Origin: Nocardia aurea
Lineage (GTDB): Bacteria > Actinomycetota > Actinomycetes > Mycobacteriales > Mycobacteriaceae
Direction: 5' to 3'
Assembly (NCBI RefSeq): GCF_003123685.1
Contig: NZ_QCYJ01000005.1
Span: 558,001 to 622,000 of the forward strand
DNA length: 64,000 bases
Both the position numbers and the translations under genes were made by a program. Position 1 is the first letter of the stretch; each line of letters begins with the position of its first letter. The notes under the pieces are model-generated. The model had not been told where the DNA came from. It searched no databases and was given only the letters and a program-made list of their open reading frames with translations. Below are positions 1-8,417 of this stretch, piece after piece.

Positions 1-185
1 CGGTGTTGTTACGGACCTCGGTCGACATGGCTCGACGCTACTCCGCCGGGTGGGTTCGTCGCGCAGCGCAACGCAGCCCCGATTGTGAATTCATTGATTC
101 GACTTGTCCCACGGTGCGCGCCCCACGCAGAATGCTCTTGGTCGCGTCGCATGCCGCACGGTATCGGCCCGGCGGAGGTGCGAGC
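1..185. other. Left-edge non-coding stretch
   Basis: I see no recognisable gene in these bases. The reading frame of the first hydrolase gene stays open to the window edge, but that part has no signal-peptide or family character and lies before a clear ribosome binding site. It probably carries the promoter of that gene. Confidence 0.4.
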
Positions 186-1778
186 ATGATGAGGACATTC
201 GGACGCGGGTCGCCGCGCCTGTCGCGCACGATCGGCGCGTTGGCGGTCACCGGCGCGCTCGGCGCCTCGCTGATCACGGGATCGGCCGCCGCGGAACCTT
301 CCGAGGTGGCGTTCGGCGCCTGTCCGGAAGGTGCGGTGAGCGCGGACCGCGACGTGCGATGCGCCGTCGTCAGCGTGCCGATGGACTACACGCGACCCGA
401 CGGCCCCCGCATCGACCTCACCGTCAGCCGGATCGCCGCCACCGGCGAGCGCCGCGGCGCGATCTTCGCGAATCCGGGCGGACCGGGCGCCGACGCGCTC
501 GACTACTGGGCCCGCCGCACCGATGCGCTGCCCGCCGAACTCGGCGCCGAATTCGACAGGATCGCGGTGCAGCCGCGCGGATTGCGTTGGGCCACACCGC
601 TGAGCTGCGCCACCGGCGCCGAAGGCGACGAGGTCTCGCTCGGCGGCGGGGATCGCGACGCGATCAAGAAAGCGTGCGACGCCGCCCAACCCGGTTACCT
701 CGACACCATCACCACCGAGAACACCGCCCGCGATATGGACGCCGTCCGCGCGGCGCTCGGCCTGGAACGCATCGACTTCCTCGGCACCTCCTACGGCACC
801 TACCTGGGGGCGGTGTACGCGTCGCTGTTCCCGGAGCGGGTGGACCGGATGGTGCTCGATTCCAATGTGCATCCGGGCTGGGTGTGGAACGAGGAATTCG
901 CCCAGCAGCAGGTCGCGGGGAAACGTCGTCTCGACGATCTGTTCGCCTGGATCGCCGACCACAACACCGAATACCACCTCGGCGACACCGCCTTGCAGGT
1001 GTATCGCAACTGGGTGCGACTGGTTTCCGATCAGGGCGGCGGCTGGTACGCCAACCTGACACCGCCGCCCGCGAAAGTCTCCGACCTGCCGGGGCAACTG
1101 CCGGAACCGCTCGCCGAGATAGCGCGCGACGGCGTCAACGGGACCGTGGAACAGGCGGGCAAGGTCCAGAATCTGGTCCGCACACTGCTGTCGGGCGGCG
1201 GGTCGGCCCGGGTGCCGCTGGTCGGCGCGACCGCCGTCGCCACCTACACCCGCTCGTACTGGCCGACCTTCGCCAAGGCGATGGCCGAGGCCAACACCGA
1301 CCCGGCCAACGTCGCGCGGCTGCTCGCCATCGAAGGCGCGACCGCGGGCGACCCCACCGGCCGTTTCGTCTTCTCGGCCATCACCTGCAACGAGAACGCG
1401 GTGCAGCCGCGCCCGGAACTGCTCGCCTCCGCCGTCGCCACCATCGCCTCCGGCGGCAATGCCATGGACGCCCGCGCCGACCTGGTCCGCTCCGGAATGA
1501 GTTGCGGATCCTGGCGTCCGGTCACCGAGCCGGTCCCGATCTCGGGCGCGGGTCTGCGCACCCGACCGCTCCTACTCCAGAGCCGCTACGACGCCCTGAC
1601 CGAATACGAGGGCGGCCCCGCCCTGGCGCAGGCCGTCAACGGCTCCCTGATCACCGTCGACGGCGGTGATCACGGCACCTTCGGCCGCGCCAACCCCGCC
1701 GTCGACAACGCCGTCCTCACCTATTTGCGTACCGGCGAGGTCACCATCGATCGCGCGGATCAGGCCCCTCTCGGTTGA
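186..1778 (+). CDS. Secreted alpha/beta hydrolase, tripeptidyl-aminopeptidase-like (S33 type)
   Basis: A predicted exported serine hydrolase of 530 residues. The N-terminus has a basic start, a hydrophobic stretch and an AAA-type cleavage region near residue 35. The oxyanion-hole region reads ANPGGPGAD, the nucleophile elbow is GTSYGTYLG, and the C-terminal part carries an Asp (SRYDALT) and the catalytic His in GDHGTFG. This layout fits the secreted S33 proline-iminopeptidase or tripeptidyl-aminopeptidase family of actinobacteria, which trims short peptides outside the cell; the real substrate is unknown. I chose the ATG at 186 because GGAGG lies about 7 bases upstream and the signal peptide follows directly. 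The longer open frame to position 3 adds about 60 residues with no family resemblance. Confidence 0.82.
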   Translation: MMRTFGRGSPRLSRTIGALAVTGALGASLITGSAAAEPSEVAFGACPEGAVSADRDVRCAVVSVPMDYTRPDGPRIDLTVSRIAATGERRGAIFANPGGPGADALDYWARRTDALPAELGAEFDRIAVQPRGLRWATPLSCATGAEGDEVSLGGGDRDAIKKACDAAQPGYLDTITTENTARDMDAVRAALGLERIDFLGTSYGTYLGAVYASLFPERVDRMVLDSNVHPGWVWNEEFAQQQVAGKRRLDDLFAWIADHNTEYHLGDTALQVYRNWVRLVSDQGGGWYANLTPPPAKVSDLPGQLPEPLAEIARDGVNGTVEQAGKVQNLVRTLLSGGGSARVPLVGATAVATYTRSYWPTFAKAMAEANTDPANVARLLAIEGATAGDPTGRFVFSAITCNENAVQPRPELLASAVATIASGGNAMDARADLVRSGMSCGSWRPVTEPVPISGAGLRTRPLLLQSRYDALTEYEGGPALAQAVNGSLITVDGGDHGTFGRANPAVDNAVLTYLRTGEVTIDRADQAPLG

Positions 1779-2004
1779 GTTCGCGTCGGTGGCAACCCGT
1801 CGATCGTCCGCACCGACTGCGTACTGGCGAGGTCACCTCGACCGGGCCAACAGACCATCGGTGAGGTCGCGCCTCGGGGCAATCGGTGTCGAATCGAGGA
1901 GAACCGCGTCGGCGTCCCCCGAGGGGTGCGGTCGAGTCGAGGATGCTCGGCTCCTGGGCGCGCCAGCGGTGGCGGCGGTGGGGGTGGCGGCACAGAATGT
2001 CGAG
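1779..2004. other. Intergenic gap before glycerate kinase
   Basis: About 225 bases between two same-strand genes. The glycerate kinase frame is open through it, but the translated residues are not family-like. I see no convincing hairpin or promoter. Confidence 0.35.
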
Positions 2005-3126
2005 ATGAACTCCGTGCGCCGGGTGGTGCTCGCTCCCGACAAATTCAAGGGGTCGTCGAGTGCGCCCGAGGTGGCCGGGGCTCTCGCCACGGGAATCGCG
2101 CGGGTTCGCCCCGATACGGAGTTGGTGCTGATGCCGGTCGCCGACGGCGGCGACGGGACGGTGGACGCGTTCGTCGCGGCGGGGTGGCGGCGGATCGAGG
2201 TGGACGCGCCGGGGCCGACCGGAGTGGTGGGTGTGGCGACCTACGCGCTGCGCGGAGGGACGGCCGTCGTCGAGTTGGCGGCGGCGGTGGGGTTGGTGAA
2301 ACTGCCTCGAGGTGTGCCCGATCCGCTCGGCGCGAGCACCTTCGGACTGGGGGTGGTGATCGCGGACGCGCTCGACAAGGGAGCCGTCGAGATCGTGATC
2401 GGCCTGGGCGGGAGCGCGTCAAGCGACGGCGGGGCCGGAATGCTGCGGGCGCTCGGCGTGCGCGTACTGGACCGGCGGGGCGATGAAGTGCCGCGCGGGG
2501 GCGCGGCGCTGGCCGATGCGGTCGCGCTGGATCGCTCGGGAATCCATCCCGGGGTCGCCGCGACGCGGTTCGTCCTCGCCTGCGATGTGGACAACCCGCT
2601 GCTCGGGCCGCGCGGTGCGGTCGCGGTCTACGCTCCGCAGAAGGGCGCCGATGCCGCGCAGCTGGCGATATTGGAAGCGGCACTGACGAATTGGGCCACC
2701 GTCGCGGGTGTCGAGTTCGCCGAGCGGCCGGGCGCGGGTGCGGCGGGCGGCACCGGATTCGGCGCGATGGCGCTGCTCGGCGCCGAGGTGCGCAGCGGTA
2801 TCGCGGTGATACTCGAACTGCTCGATTTCGCCGCCCTCCTCGACGGCGCAGACCTCGTCGTCACGGGCGAGGGTTCCCTCGATGAACAGAGCCTGCACGG
2901 CAAGGCTCCGATCGGTGTGTGCGAGGCGGCGCGCAAGGCGGGCGTGCCCGTTATCGCCGCCGTCGGCCGTAATCTCCTGACTCCGGTACGAATTCGCTCG
3001 GCGGGCTTCACCACCTGCTATGCCCTCACGGACCTGGAATCCGATCCTCGACGGTGCATGGCGCACGCGCGGTCGCTGCTGGAGGACGTCGGCGCGACGA
3101 TCGCCCGCGAGCACCTGGGGGCCTGA
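2005..3126 (+). CDS. Glycerate kinase (type I, GlxK/GckA family)
   Basis: It phosphorylates D-glycerate with ATP in the cytoplasm, feeding glycerate from glyoxylate or serine breakdown into glycolysis. The 373-residue protein begins with the family signature APDKFKGS and continues with PVADGGDGT, GLGGSASSDGG and TGEGSLDEQS, which together are diagnostic of type I glycerate kinases of about 380 residues. The start at 2005 puts the APDKFKG motif about ten residues from the N-terminus, as usual; the open frame extends upstream to 1666 without homology. There is no clear Shine-Dalgarno sequence, so translation may be leaderless or weakly initiated. It converges with the HxlR gene. Confidence 0.9.
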   Translation: MNSVRRVVLAPDKFKGSSSAPEVAGALATGIARVRPDTELVLMPVADGGDGTVDAFVAAGWRRIEVDAPGPTGVVGVATYALRGGTAVVELAAAVGLVKLPRGVPDPLGASTFGLGVVIADALDKGAVEIVIGLGGSASSDGGAGMLRALGVRVLDRRGDEVPRGGAALADAVALDRSGIHPGVAATRFVLACDVDNPLLGPRGAVAVYAPQKGADAAQLAILEAALTNWATVAGVEFAERPGAGAAGGTGFGAMALLGAEVRSGIAVILELLDFAALLDGADLVVTGEGSLDEQSLHGKAPIGVCEAARKAGVPVIAAVGRNLLTPVRIRSAGFTTCYALTDLESDPRRCMAHARSLLEDVGATIAREHLGA

Positions 3127-3205
3127 ACGTCCGCTTCACGGCGGAGAGGCGACACCACGGTCTTGCGCCGTCCCACCGCCCCCGCGCCGCGCGGAAACGT
3201 CGCGC

Positions 3206-3553
3206 TCAGCCCGCCGAGGCCAGATTGTCGAGCAATCGACGGCGGTGCCTGTCACCCCATTGCTCGAGGGGACGCAGCGCGAGGCGCAATTCCTCGCCGA
3301 GCGGGGTGAGCGAATACTCGACCCGCGGCGGTATCTCCGCGAACACCTCGCGGTGCACGACACCGCCCGCCTCCAACTGCCGCAGATTTTCCGCGAGCAC
3401 CTTCTCGCTCACGCCGGTCAGTAGTTTGCGCAACCTCCCGAAACGTTGCGGCCCGGCTTCGAGCGCCCACATCAGGTGCAGCTTCCATTTCCCTCCGACG
3501 ACGTCGATCGCCACCGACATACCGCAGACCTCGTGATCTGTCTCACTACTCAT
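3206..3553 (-). CDS. HxlR-family winged-helix regulator
   Basis: A 115-residue DNA-binding repressor or activator of the HxlR/MarR-like group. The protein shows a Cys near the N-terminus (HEVCGMS), then VVGGKWKLHLMWAL and the winged helix FGRLRKLLTGVSEKVLAENLRQLEAGGVVHR, ending with the typical YSLTPLGEEL. Such proteins are usually redox- or electrophile-responsive dimers. The ATG at 3553 gives the normal family length of about 110 residues; the open frame extends further upstream into the intergenic region without homology. It is divergent from the reductase gene at 3698, so the 144-base gap is the likely operator region and that reductase the likely target. Confidence 0.87.
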   Translation of the reverse strand: MSSETDHEVCGMSVAIDVVGGKWKLHLMWALEAGPQRFGRLRKLLTGVSEKVLAENLRQLEAGGVVHREVFAEIPPRVEYSLTPLGEELRLALRPLEQWGDRHRRRLLDNLASAG

Positions 3554-3697
3554 GCGGGGCGCACCCTTTCCGACGGTATTTCGAACCTCACGGTAAGCAA
3601 CCCGACCCTGACGTGCGGTCTTCCCACCTCCGGCCGCGCGGACGACGATGAATTCGGCGCCGATCAGTGTACGAATCGAGAACCGAAGGGACACAAC

Positions 3698-4588
3698 ATG
3701 TCCGAGCAGAGTATCCGCCGATCCGTCTCCGTGCTCGGCCTCGGCCCGATGGGGCAGGCCATGGTGCGGGCCTTCCTCGCCGCCGGTGTCGAGGTGACGG
3801 TGTGGAATCGCAGCGGTGCCAAAGCCGACGCGATGGCCGAACTCGGCGCCGAGCGGGCGGACACCGTCGCCGACGCGCTCGCGGCCAACGAGGTGATCGT
3901 CGTGAGCCTGACCCACTACGCCGCGATGTACGACGTCCTCGGCCCGGGGGTCGAGCGGTTGCCGGGCAAGGTGATCGTCAACCTCTCCTCCGATTCACCG
4001 CGTCGGGCCCGCGCGGGCGCGGCCTGGGTGCGTGAGCGCGGAGCGCAATTCCTTTCCGGCGGAGTGATGTCGGCGGGTGACGATATCGCGCACCCGGCCT
4101 CCTACATCTTCTACAGCGGACCGAGGGAGGTCTTCGACGCGCATTCGGCACTGCTGCGGCCACTGAGCCCCCAGGAATACCTCGGCGCCGACGACGGGCT
4201 CGCGCAGATCTTCTACCAGGGACTGCTCACCATTTTCCATCCGTGGCTGCTCGCCTTCGACCAGGCGACCGCGATGATCGAGCGTTCCGGTCACGACATC
4301 GCCCGGTTCCTGCCCTTCGCCATCCGGTCCAGCGCGGCCTTCCCGCATTTCATGACCGAGTTCTCGGCGGCGAACGCGGCGGGCGGATGGGCCGATATCG
4401 CCGGGCTGCGAATGATGGACGCGGGCGCGGAGCACATCATCGACGCGAGTGCGGACGTCGGCGTGGACGCGACGTTCTCCCGGATCGCGCAGACCTTCTG
4501 GCAGGCAGCGATCGTCGCGAGCGAAGGGGCTGGCCGCGCGGTGTCGACCTACGAACTCATGCGCGGTGCGGCGGAACCGGTTTCGTGA
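3698..4588 (+). CDS. NADPH-dependent imine-reductase-like oxidoreductase
   Basis: A 296-residue beta-hydroxyacid-dehydrogenase-superfamily enzyme with an N-terminal Rossmann fold (VLGLGPMGQAM, then VTVWNRS at about residue 35, where Arg and Ser suggest NADP(H)). The C-terminal helical half (YLGADDGLAQIFYQGLL and GHDIARFLPF) resembles bacterial imine reductases rather than 6-phosphogluconate or hydroxyisobutyrate dehydrogenases. By eye, a Tyr in IFYQ falls where imine reductases carry their Asp or Tyr proton donor; this alignment is tentative. GAAGGGAC lies upstream of the ATG at 3698. The divergent HxlR regulator suggests induction by an electrophilic or aromatic substrate. The natural substrate cannot be read from the sequence. 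Confidence 0.8.
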   Translation: MSEQSIRRSVSVLGLGPMGQAMVRAFLAAGVEVTVWNRSGAKADAMAELGAERADTVADALAANEVIVVSLTHYAAMYDVLGPGVERLPGKVIVNLSSDSPRRARAGAAWVRERGAQFLSGGVMSAGDDIAHPASYIFYSGPREVFDAHSALLRPLSPQEYLGADDGLAQIFYQGLLTIFHPWLLAFDQATAMIERSGHDIARFLPFAIRSSAAFPHFMTEFSAANAAGGWADIAGLRMMDAGAEHIIDASADVGVDATFSRIAQTFWQAAIVASEGAGRAVSTYELMRGAAEPVS

Positions 4589-4624
4589 CCGGCGGGCCTA
4601 CCGCGCGCGAATTCCGACGAAATG

Positions 4625-4689
4625 AGAGCACTGCTCTTGACAGTGGCGGGCGAAACGTGGAACATTGTTCTCAACAGAGAGCAGTGCTC
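4625..4689 (+). promoter_or_regulatory. Triple 11-bp dyad operator around a TTGACA promoter
   Basis: Three copies of a dyad of form GARCA-N-TGYTC lie at 4626-4636 (GAGCACTGCTC), 4660-4670 (GAACATTGTTC) and 4679-4689 (GAGCAGTGCTC). A TTGACA -35 box (4637-4642) abuts the first copy, and the second copy overlaps the expected -10 position (GAACAT or AACATT, 17-18 bases on). The third sits just before AAGGAG (4695-4700). A repressor bound here would cover -35, -10 and the start region. The half-site style suggests a TetR- or MarR-type protein; the cognate regulator is not identified. Confidence 0.72.
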
Positions 4690-4705
4690 ACAACAAGGAG
4701 TCGAG

Positions 4706-5152
4706 ATGAACGCCAGCACCCGCTATATCGCCCCCGCCGGATTCGAGTCCGTGATGAATCGCTTCTTCAACCTGCTGCCCGGACTCGGCATCAGCGTGAT
4801 GGGGTCGCGGCTGCTCGCGGTGAAGGGGCGCAAGAGCGGGGAATGGCGCACGACGATGGTCAATCTGATGATCGACGAGGACGGTGCCCGCTACCTGGTC
4901 GCCCCGCGCGGCCAGACCCAGTGGGTGCGCAATCTGCGGGTGGCGGGCGGCGGCGAACTGCGCCTGGGCCGCAAGGCCGAGGCCTTCACGGCCACCGAGG
5001 TCGCCGATGCCGACAAGGTTCCGCTGCTGCGCCTCTACCTGCGCAAATGGGGGTGGGAAGTCGGCAAATTCTTCGAAGGGGTCACCAAGGACGCCACCGA
5101 CGACCAGTTGGCCGAGATCGCACCGGGATTCCCGGTCTTCCGGATCGCGTGA
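4706..5152 (+). CDS. Deazaflavin (F420)-dependent nitroreductase-family protein (Ddn-like)
   Basis: A 148-residue protein of the DUF385/Ddn family, whose members use reduced coenzyme F420 to reduce quinones, nitro compounds or other acceptors. Visible family motifs are the aromatic N-terminal helix, VKGRKSGEWRTTMVNLMID, YLVAPRGQTQWVRNLRVAGGGELRLG and the C-terminal FPVFRI. The family Trp-Val-x-Asn-Leu segment that lines the F420 site is intact. The start at 4706 has AAGGAG five bases upstream; the open frame upstream of it runs through the operator cluster and is not coding. The triple operator implies tight, inducible control. It converges with aroQ with almost no spacer. Confidence 0.85.
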   Translation: MNASTRYIAPAGFESVMNRFFNLLPGLGISVMGSRLLAVKGRKSGEWRTTMVNLMIDEDGARYLVAPRGQTQWVRNLRVAGGGELRLGRKAEAFTATEVADADKVPLLRLYLRKWGWEVGKFFEGVTKDATDDQLAEIAPGFPVFRIA

Positions 5153-5156
5153 GACG

Positions 5157-5594
5157 TCACGACGTGCGCGTCGCCAGGAATTCCACGGCCGCCGCGTACC
5201 CCGCGACGCCCATCCCGGCGATCACCGCCGTCGCGATCCCGGAGATATAGGAGTGGTGCCGGAATTCCTCCCTGGCGTGCACGTTGCTGATGTGCACCTC
5301 CACGATCGGCACCTCGGGGATGACCAGCGCGTCACGCAGCGCCACCGACGTATGGGTCAACCCGCCGGGATTGATGACGATCCCCGATTCCGCCCCGCGT
5401 GCTAGATGAATGCGATCGATCAGCGCGCCTTCGGAATTCGATTGGAACGCGACGATCTCCCGGTCGAACCGCGCCGCGGTCACTCGACACAGTTCGACCA
5501 CGTCGTCGAGGGTTTCCGAACCGTAGACCTCCGGCTGGCGGACGCCGAGCGTGTTCAGGTTCGGGCCATTGAGGATCAGGATCGGGGCGGCCAT
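5157..5594 (-). CDS. aroQ: 3-dehydroquinate dehydratase, type II (AroQ)
   Basis: The third step of the shikimate pathway: dehydration of 3-dehydroquinate to 3-dehydroshikimate in the cytoplasm. The protein has 145 residues, the normal type II length. It shows [18 protein letters not shown] at the N-terminus (catalytic Arg and the lid Tyr), then [31 protein letters not shown] and [18 protein letters not shown] with the catalytic His, all as expected. It lies outside a shikimate operon here, so it may be a housekeeping singleton or a second, specialised copy. The ATG at 5594 starts directly at the family N-terminus. Confidence 0.95.
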   Translation of the reverse strand: MAAPILILNGPNLNTLGVRQPEVYGSETLDDVVELCRVTAARFDREIVAFQSNSEGALIDRIHLARGAESGIVINPGGLTHTSVALRDALVIPEVPIVEVHISNVHAREEFRHHSYISGIATAVIAGMGVAGYAAAVEFLATRTS

Positions 5595-5696
5595 GGGAGA
5601 GACTTTAATGGCGTCCCGGCCTGATCGGACAAACTCTCACCGGTGATCGAGGATCCCGCGCGCGGAGCCCGGGATCGTCCGTTCGGGCCGGATCGT

Positions 5697-6302
5697 CTAG
5701 AGCCCCTTCGGCCCTTCCGACCGCAGATCGTCCACCTTGGTCATGGCGGCGCGCAGTTCCTCCAGCCACGCCTCCGCGTGCTTACCCGCGAGTTTGACCG
5801 TCCAGGCCAACGCGTCGGAGCGGGAGCGCGCGACCCCGGAATCGACCAGGGTGTCGAGAACCTTGCGTTCGGGTTGACGCAACCGGGTCATGACGGGCAC
5901 CGCCTGGTGCGTGAACATGATTCGCTCGCCGTCGACCGTCACGCCCCAGGCGACGCTGCGCCCGTACCGGTGCTGGGCCTCGCCCGCGATCTGCATGCGC
6001 GCCGGGCGGGTGGATTCGCGGAAACGCGAGATCACCCCTTCTTTGGTGGCGCGGGGGATTTCGGCGGTGGGGGCTTCCGCGTCGCCGTCGGTGGGGCCGG
6101 CCGGTCGCTCGGGTTTCGGTAGCGGGAGTTCGCCGATGACGAAGATTTCGTCGCGGTCGATCTCGATCAGCGGCGCGCCGACGAACCAGTCACTCGGCAA
6201 TCTTCCGGCGAACCAGTCGGGTACATCGGCGGGGTCGGGTAGATCCGCCTGCTGCCAGCCGCCCGGCCTGCCGAAATTCCGTCCCCGGTGGTCATGTCTC
6301 AT
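5697..6302 (-). CDS. Conserved actinobacterial protein of unknown function
   Basis: I do not recognise a named family for this 201-residue protein. The N-terminal third is rich in Asp, Pro and Trp (PADVPDWFAGRLPSDWF) and followed by a short beta region (APLIEIDRDEIFVIGEL), then a Pro/Ala/Glu-rich linker. The C-terminal half begins with RATKEGVISRFRESTRPARMQIAGEAQHRYGR, continues with a beta hairpin and ends in a helical segment (RQPERKVLDTLVDSGVARSRSDALAW) that resembles ribbon-helix-helix-like segments. It has no signal peptide or membrane segment. GAAGG lies 9 bases before the ATG at 6302. It may bind nucleic acid, but that is a guess. Confidence 0.7.
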   Translation of the reverse strand: MRHDHRGRNFGRPGGWQQADLPDPADVPDWFAGRLPSDWFVGAPLIEIDRDEIFVIGELPLPKPERPAGPTDGDAEAPTAEIPRATKEGVISRFRESTRPARMQIAGEAQHRYGRSVAWGVTVDGERIMFTHQAVPVMTRLRQPERKVLDTLVDSGVARSRSDALAWTVKLAGKHAEAWLEELRAAMTKVDDLRSEGPKGL

Positions 6303-6722
6303 GGGGAGTCACCTTCTTCTCTGATCCGCGCTTCGTGCAGTGTTTGCGCTGACGGCGGAGTGTTGATTACAAGATTACGTCGCAAAACCCCGGGGTGGTT
6401 CCGCTCTGCGTGAAACCGGTCTCGTTGGGGTAATCCACTATGGAAGGCGCCGATGACGGCGGTGGATGCGTGTCGGGGGAGTTCCGAAATGGCGACGTTC
6501 ACGGTAATTCCCCAAACGTGCGTTCCGCCCGGTACGGTAGCGGCGCCGGTTATCGCCTTGTGACTGGACAGCGCTCAGGATCCGCCTTCTCGGTGACGGG
6601 ATTTCGGGCACAATCGATACCGCTGAGCATGGGTAACGGCCCGGCTACAGGGCGCCAACGAGCAGGTAATTTCAGGTACGGTGGTCTTGTTACTGGAGTG
6701 ACAAGAGTGAAGAGTGGGCGAT
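6303..6722. other. Divergent intergenic region of about 420 bases
   Basis: It separates the unknown protein gene on the minus strand from the pseudo-transpeptidase lipoprotein gene on the plus strand and probably holds both promoters. A TACGGT candidate -10 lies at about 6676-6681, close to the dyad annotated separately. Small open frames here look like chance. Confidence 0.4.
6686..6705. promoter_or_regulatory. 20-bp near-perfect inverted repeat upstream of the lipoprotein gene
   Basis: The sequence reads CTTGTTACTGGAGTGACAAG: 9-base arms with one mismatch (a G-T pair in RNA) around GG. It lies 17 bases before the ATG at 6723. It could be an operator or a short leader hairpin. Confidence 0.4.
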
Positions 6723-8402
6723 ATGGATGGTCGGGGATCCCGCCGCTTCAGCGTCCGGGGCGCATTGGCACTCGCGGGGGCAGCGGCTGTAGCGATCGCA
6801 CTGGGTTCGTGTGGATTCCAGGCGGAACCCAATGAGGCGGAAGGCATCGTCGAGCGGTTCACCGAACTGCTCGACAAACAGGATTACAAAGAGGCCGCGG
6901 AGCTGACTTCCTACCCCAACGGGGCTCAGGCAACCCTCAAGCAAATGTTCGAGGGCTTGCAGCCGGGGAAGGTCGACTACCAGAAGACCCAATTCATCGG
7001 CTTGGACTCGCAGTCGGCGATCTTCAGCATGGATGTCGACTGGAATTTCGGCGAGAACAAGACCTGGGACTACAGCATCCAGGGCACGGTCCGCAAACTC
7101 GCGATCGGCTGGCGGATCTCCTGGGAGCCGGGCATCGTCATGCCGCAGCTGTCGAATAACCGCACGGCCAAACTGGTCCGCACCCTGCCCGCGCCCGCGC
7201 CCAGGGTCGTCGACATCACCGGCGCGCCGCTCATGCACGAGCAGGTCATCAATGTCATCAAGATCGATCCGACCAAGACGTCGGATCCGGTCGCCTCCAC
7301 CGACGCGCTCGCCAAAGCCATCGAGCCGGTCGCGCCGCTGATCACCGGCCCGTCGCTGATGCAGCAGCTGGCGACATCGCAGGGTAAACCGGTGATCGCG
7401 GTCAACCTGCGCGAAGGCGATTTCGAGATCCTCGAGCCCGCGATGGCGCCCATCCCCGGTGTGGTGATGGAAAAGCAGCCGCGCCTGATCTCCTCGGATC
7501 GCCGGGTCTGGTCCCCGCAGCTGGACGCGTTGCGCAAGGTCTGGCAGGACAGCCAGGAGCAGCATTCCGGTTGGGGTGTGCAGATCTACGAGGCCGACGG
7601 CAAATTCGTCGGACAGGTAGCCGGATACCAGGGCCCGCCGGGACCCGATATCGCCGGGGCGATGGATCAACGGCTGCAACGCGCGGCCGAGGACGCGGTG
7701 GTCAGCGTCGGCACCCCGGCTTCGATCGTCGCGATCCAGCCGTCCAGCGGCGCGGTCGTCGCCGTCGCCCAGAACAGCCAGGCCAGCGCGCACGGTTCGG
7801 TGGCCTTCACCGGGCTGTACCCGGTCGGGCGTAATATCGAACTGTTCCGCAATCTCGCCGCCGTCACCGAACATAAACAGCCGCAGGACATCTCGGTACA
7901 GGAAGCGGCCGAGGCCGCGAGCCGACTCGGTGTCGGCGTCGATTTCCGGGTGCCCGGCCTCGACGAGGTCACCGGACGCCTCGCGATCGCCGGACGCAGC
8001 GCAGAACAGGTCCGTCAGGGCGGCGGTTCCGACGCGGTGCTGGCCAGCCCCTTCGGTATGGCCATCGCGGCGGCCGCGATCGCGCGCGGCGAGATTCCGG
8101 CCCCGGCGATCGAGGTCGGTCGCCCCGGCAGCACCGACGCGAAACTCGAACCGCTGCCGGGCGATGTCGCCGACCGCCTGCGCGCCATGCTGCGAGACGG
8201 CGCGGGGAGCCCGGAATTCGCCGGTTTGCGCTCCTACCGCGACGTCACCGGTTTCGCCGCGACGGCGGGCGCGGACGGCTGGCTGCTCGCCACCATGGGC
8301 GACCTCGCCTTCGCCATCCACATCAACGACATCGACAGCGGCGACGCCGCCACCCGGATGGCCGCCCGCATGCTCCAATCGCTGGCCAGCCCCGAACCCT
8401 GA
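6723..8402 (+). CDS. Penicillin-binding-protein-like lipoprotein lacking transpeptidase catalytic motifs
   Basis: A 559-residue lipoprotein: signal peptide with lipobox LGSC, lipidated Cys at residue 30. Residues about 35-150 form an NTF2-like MecA_N domain (EAEGIVERFTELLDKQDYKEAAEL), followed by a dimerisation region and a C-terminal transpeptidase-like fold. This is the layout of Rv2864c-type class B PBPs. However, where the S-x-x-K nucleophile motif should follow FTGLYPVG, the sequence continues RNIELF with no Ser or Lys (about residues 365-372), and the expected K-T-G region reads FAATAGADGW (about 510). It therefore looks like a non-catalytic PBP paralogue, perhaps a scaffold or beta-lactam/peptidoglycan sensor. 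A GTG at 6714 is an alternative start with a poorer ribosome binding site. Confidence 0.82.
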   Translation: MDGRGSRRFSVRGALALAGAAAVAIALGSCGFQAEPNEAEGIVERFTELLDKQDYKEAAELTSYPNGAQATLKQMFEGLQPGKVDYQKTQFIGLDSQSAIFSMDVDWNFGENKTWDYSIQGTVRKLAIGWRISWEPGIVMPQLSNNRTAKLVRTLPAPAPRVVDITGAPLMHEQVINVIKIDPTKTSDPVASTDALAKAIEPVAPLITGPSLMQQLATSQGKPVIAVNLREGDFEILEPAMAPIPGVVMEKQPRLISSDRRVWSPQLDALRKVWQDSQEQHSGWGVQIYEADGKFVGQVAGYQGPPGPDIAGAMDQRLQRAAEDAVVSVGTPASIVAIQPSSGAVVAVAQNSQASAHGSVAFTGLYPVGRNIELFRNLAAVTEHKQPQDISVQEAAEAASRLGVGVDFRVPGLDEVTGRLAIAGRSAEQVRQGGGSDAVLASPFGMAIAAAAIARGEIPAPAIEVGRPGSTDAKLEPLPGDVADRLRAMLRDGAGSPEFAGLRSYRDVTGFAATAGADGWLLATMGDLAFAIHINDIDSGDAATRMAARMLQSLASPEP

Positions 8403-8417
8403 TCCGGGAGTGTCACG

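Noticed and set aside
1666..2004. Upstream extension of the glycerate kinase frame
   Set aside because: The extension has no family similarity, and the signature motif begins at the ATG at 2005.
6690..8378. 562-codon minus-strand frame opposite the PBP-like gene
   Set aside because: Shadow of the real plus-strand gene; its translation is Asp/Arg/Gly-rich with no domain.
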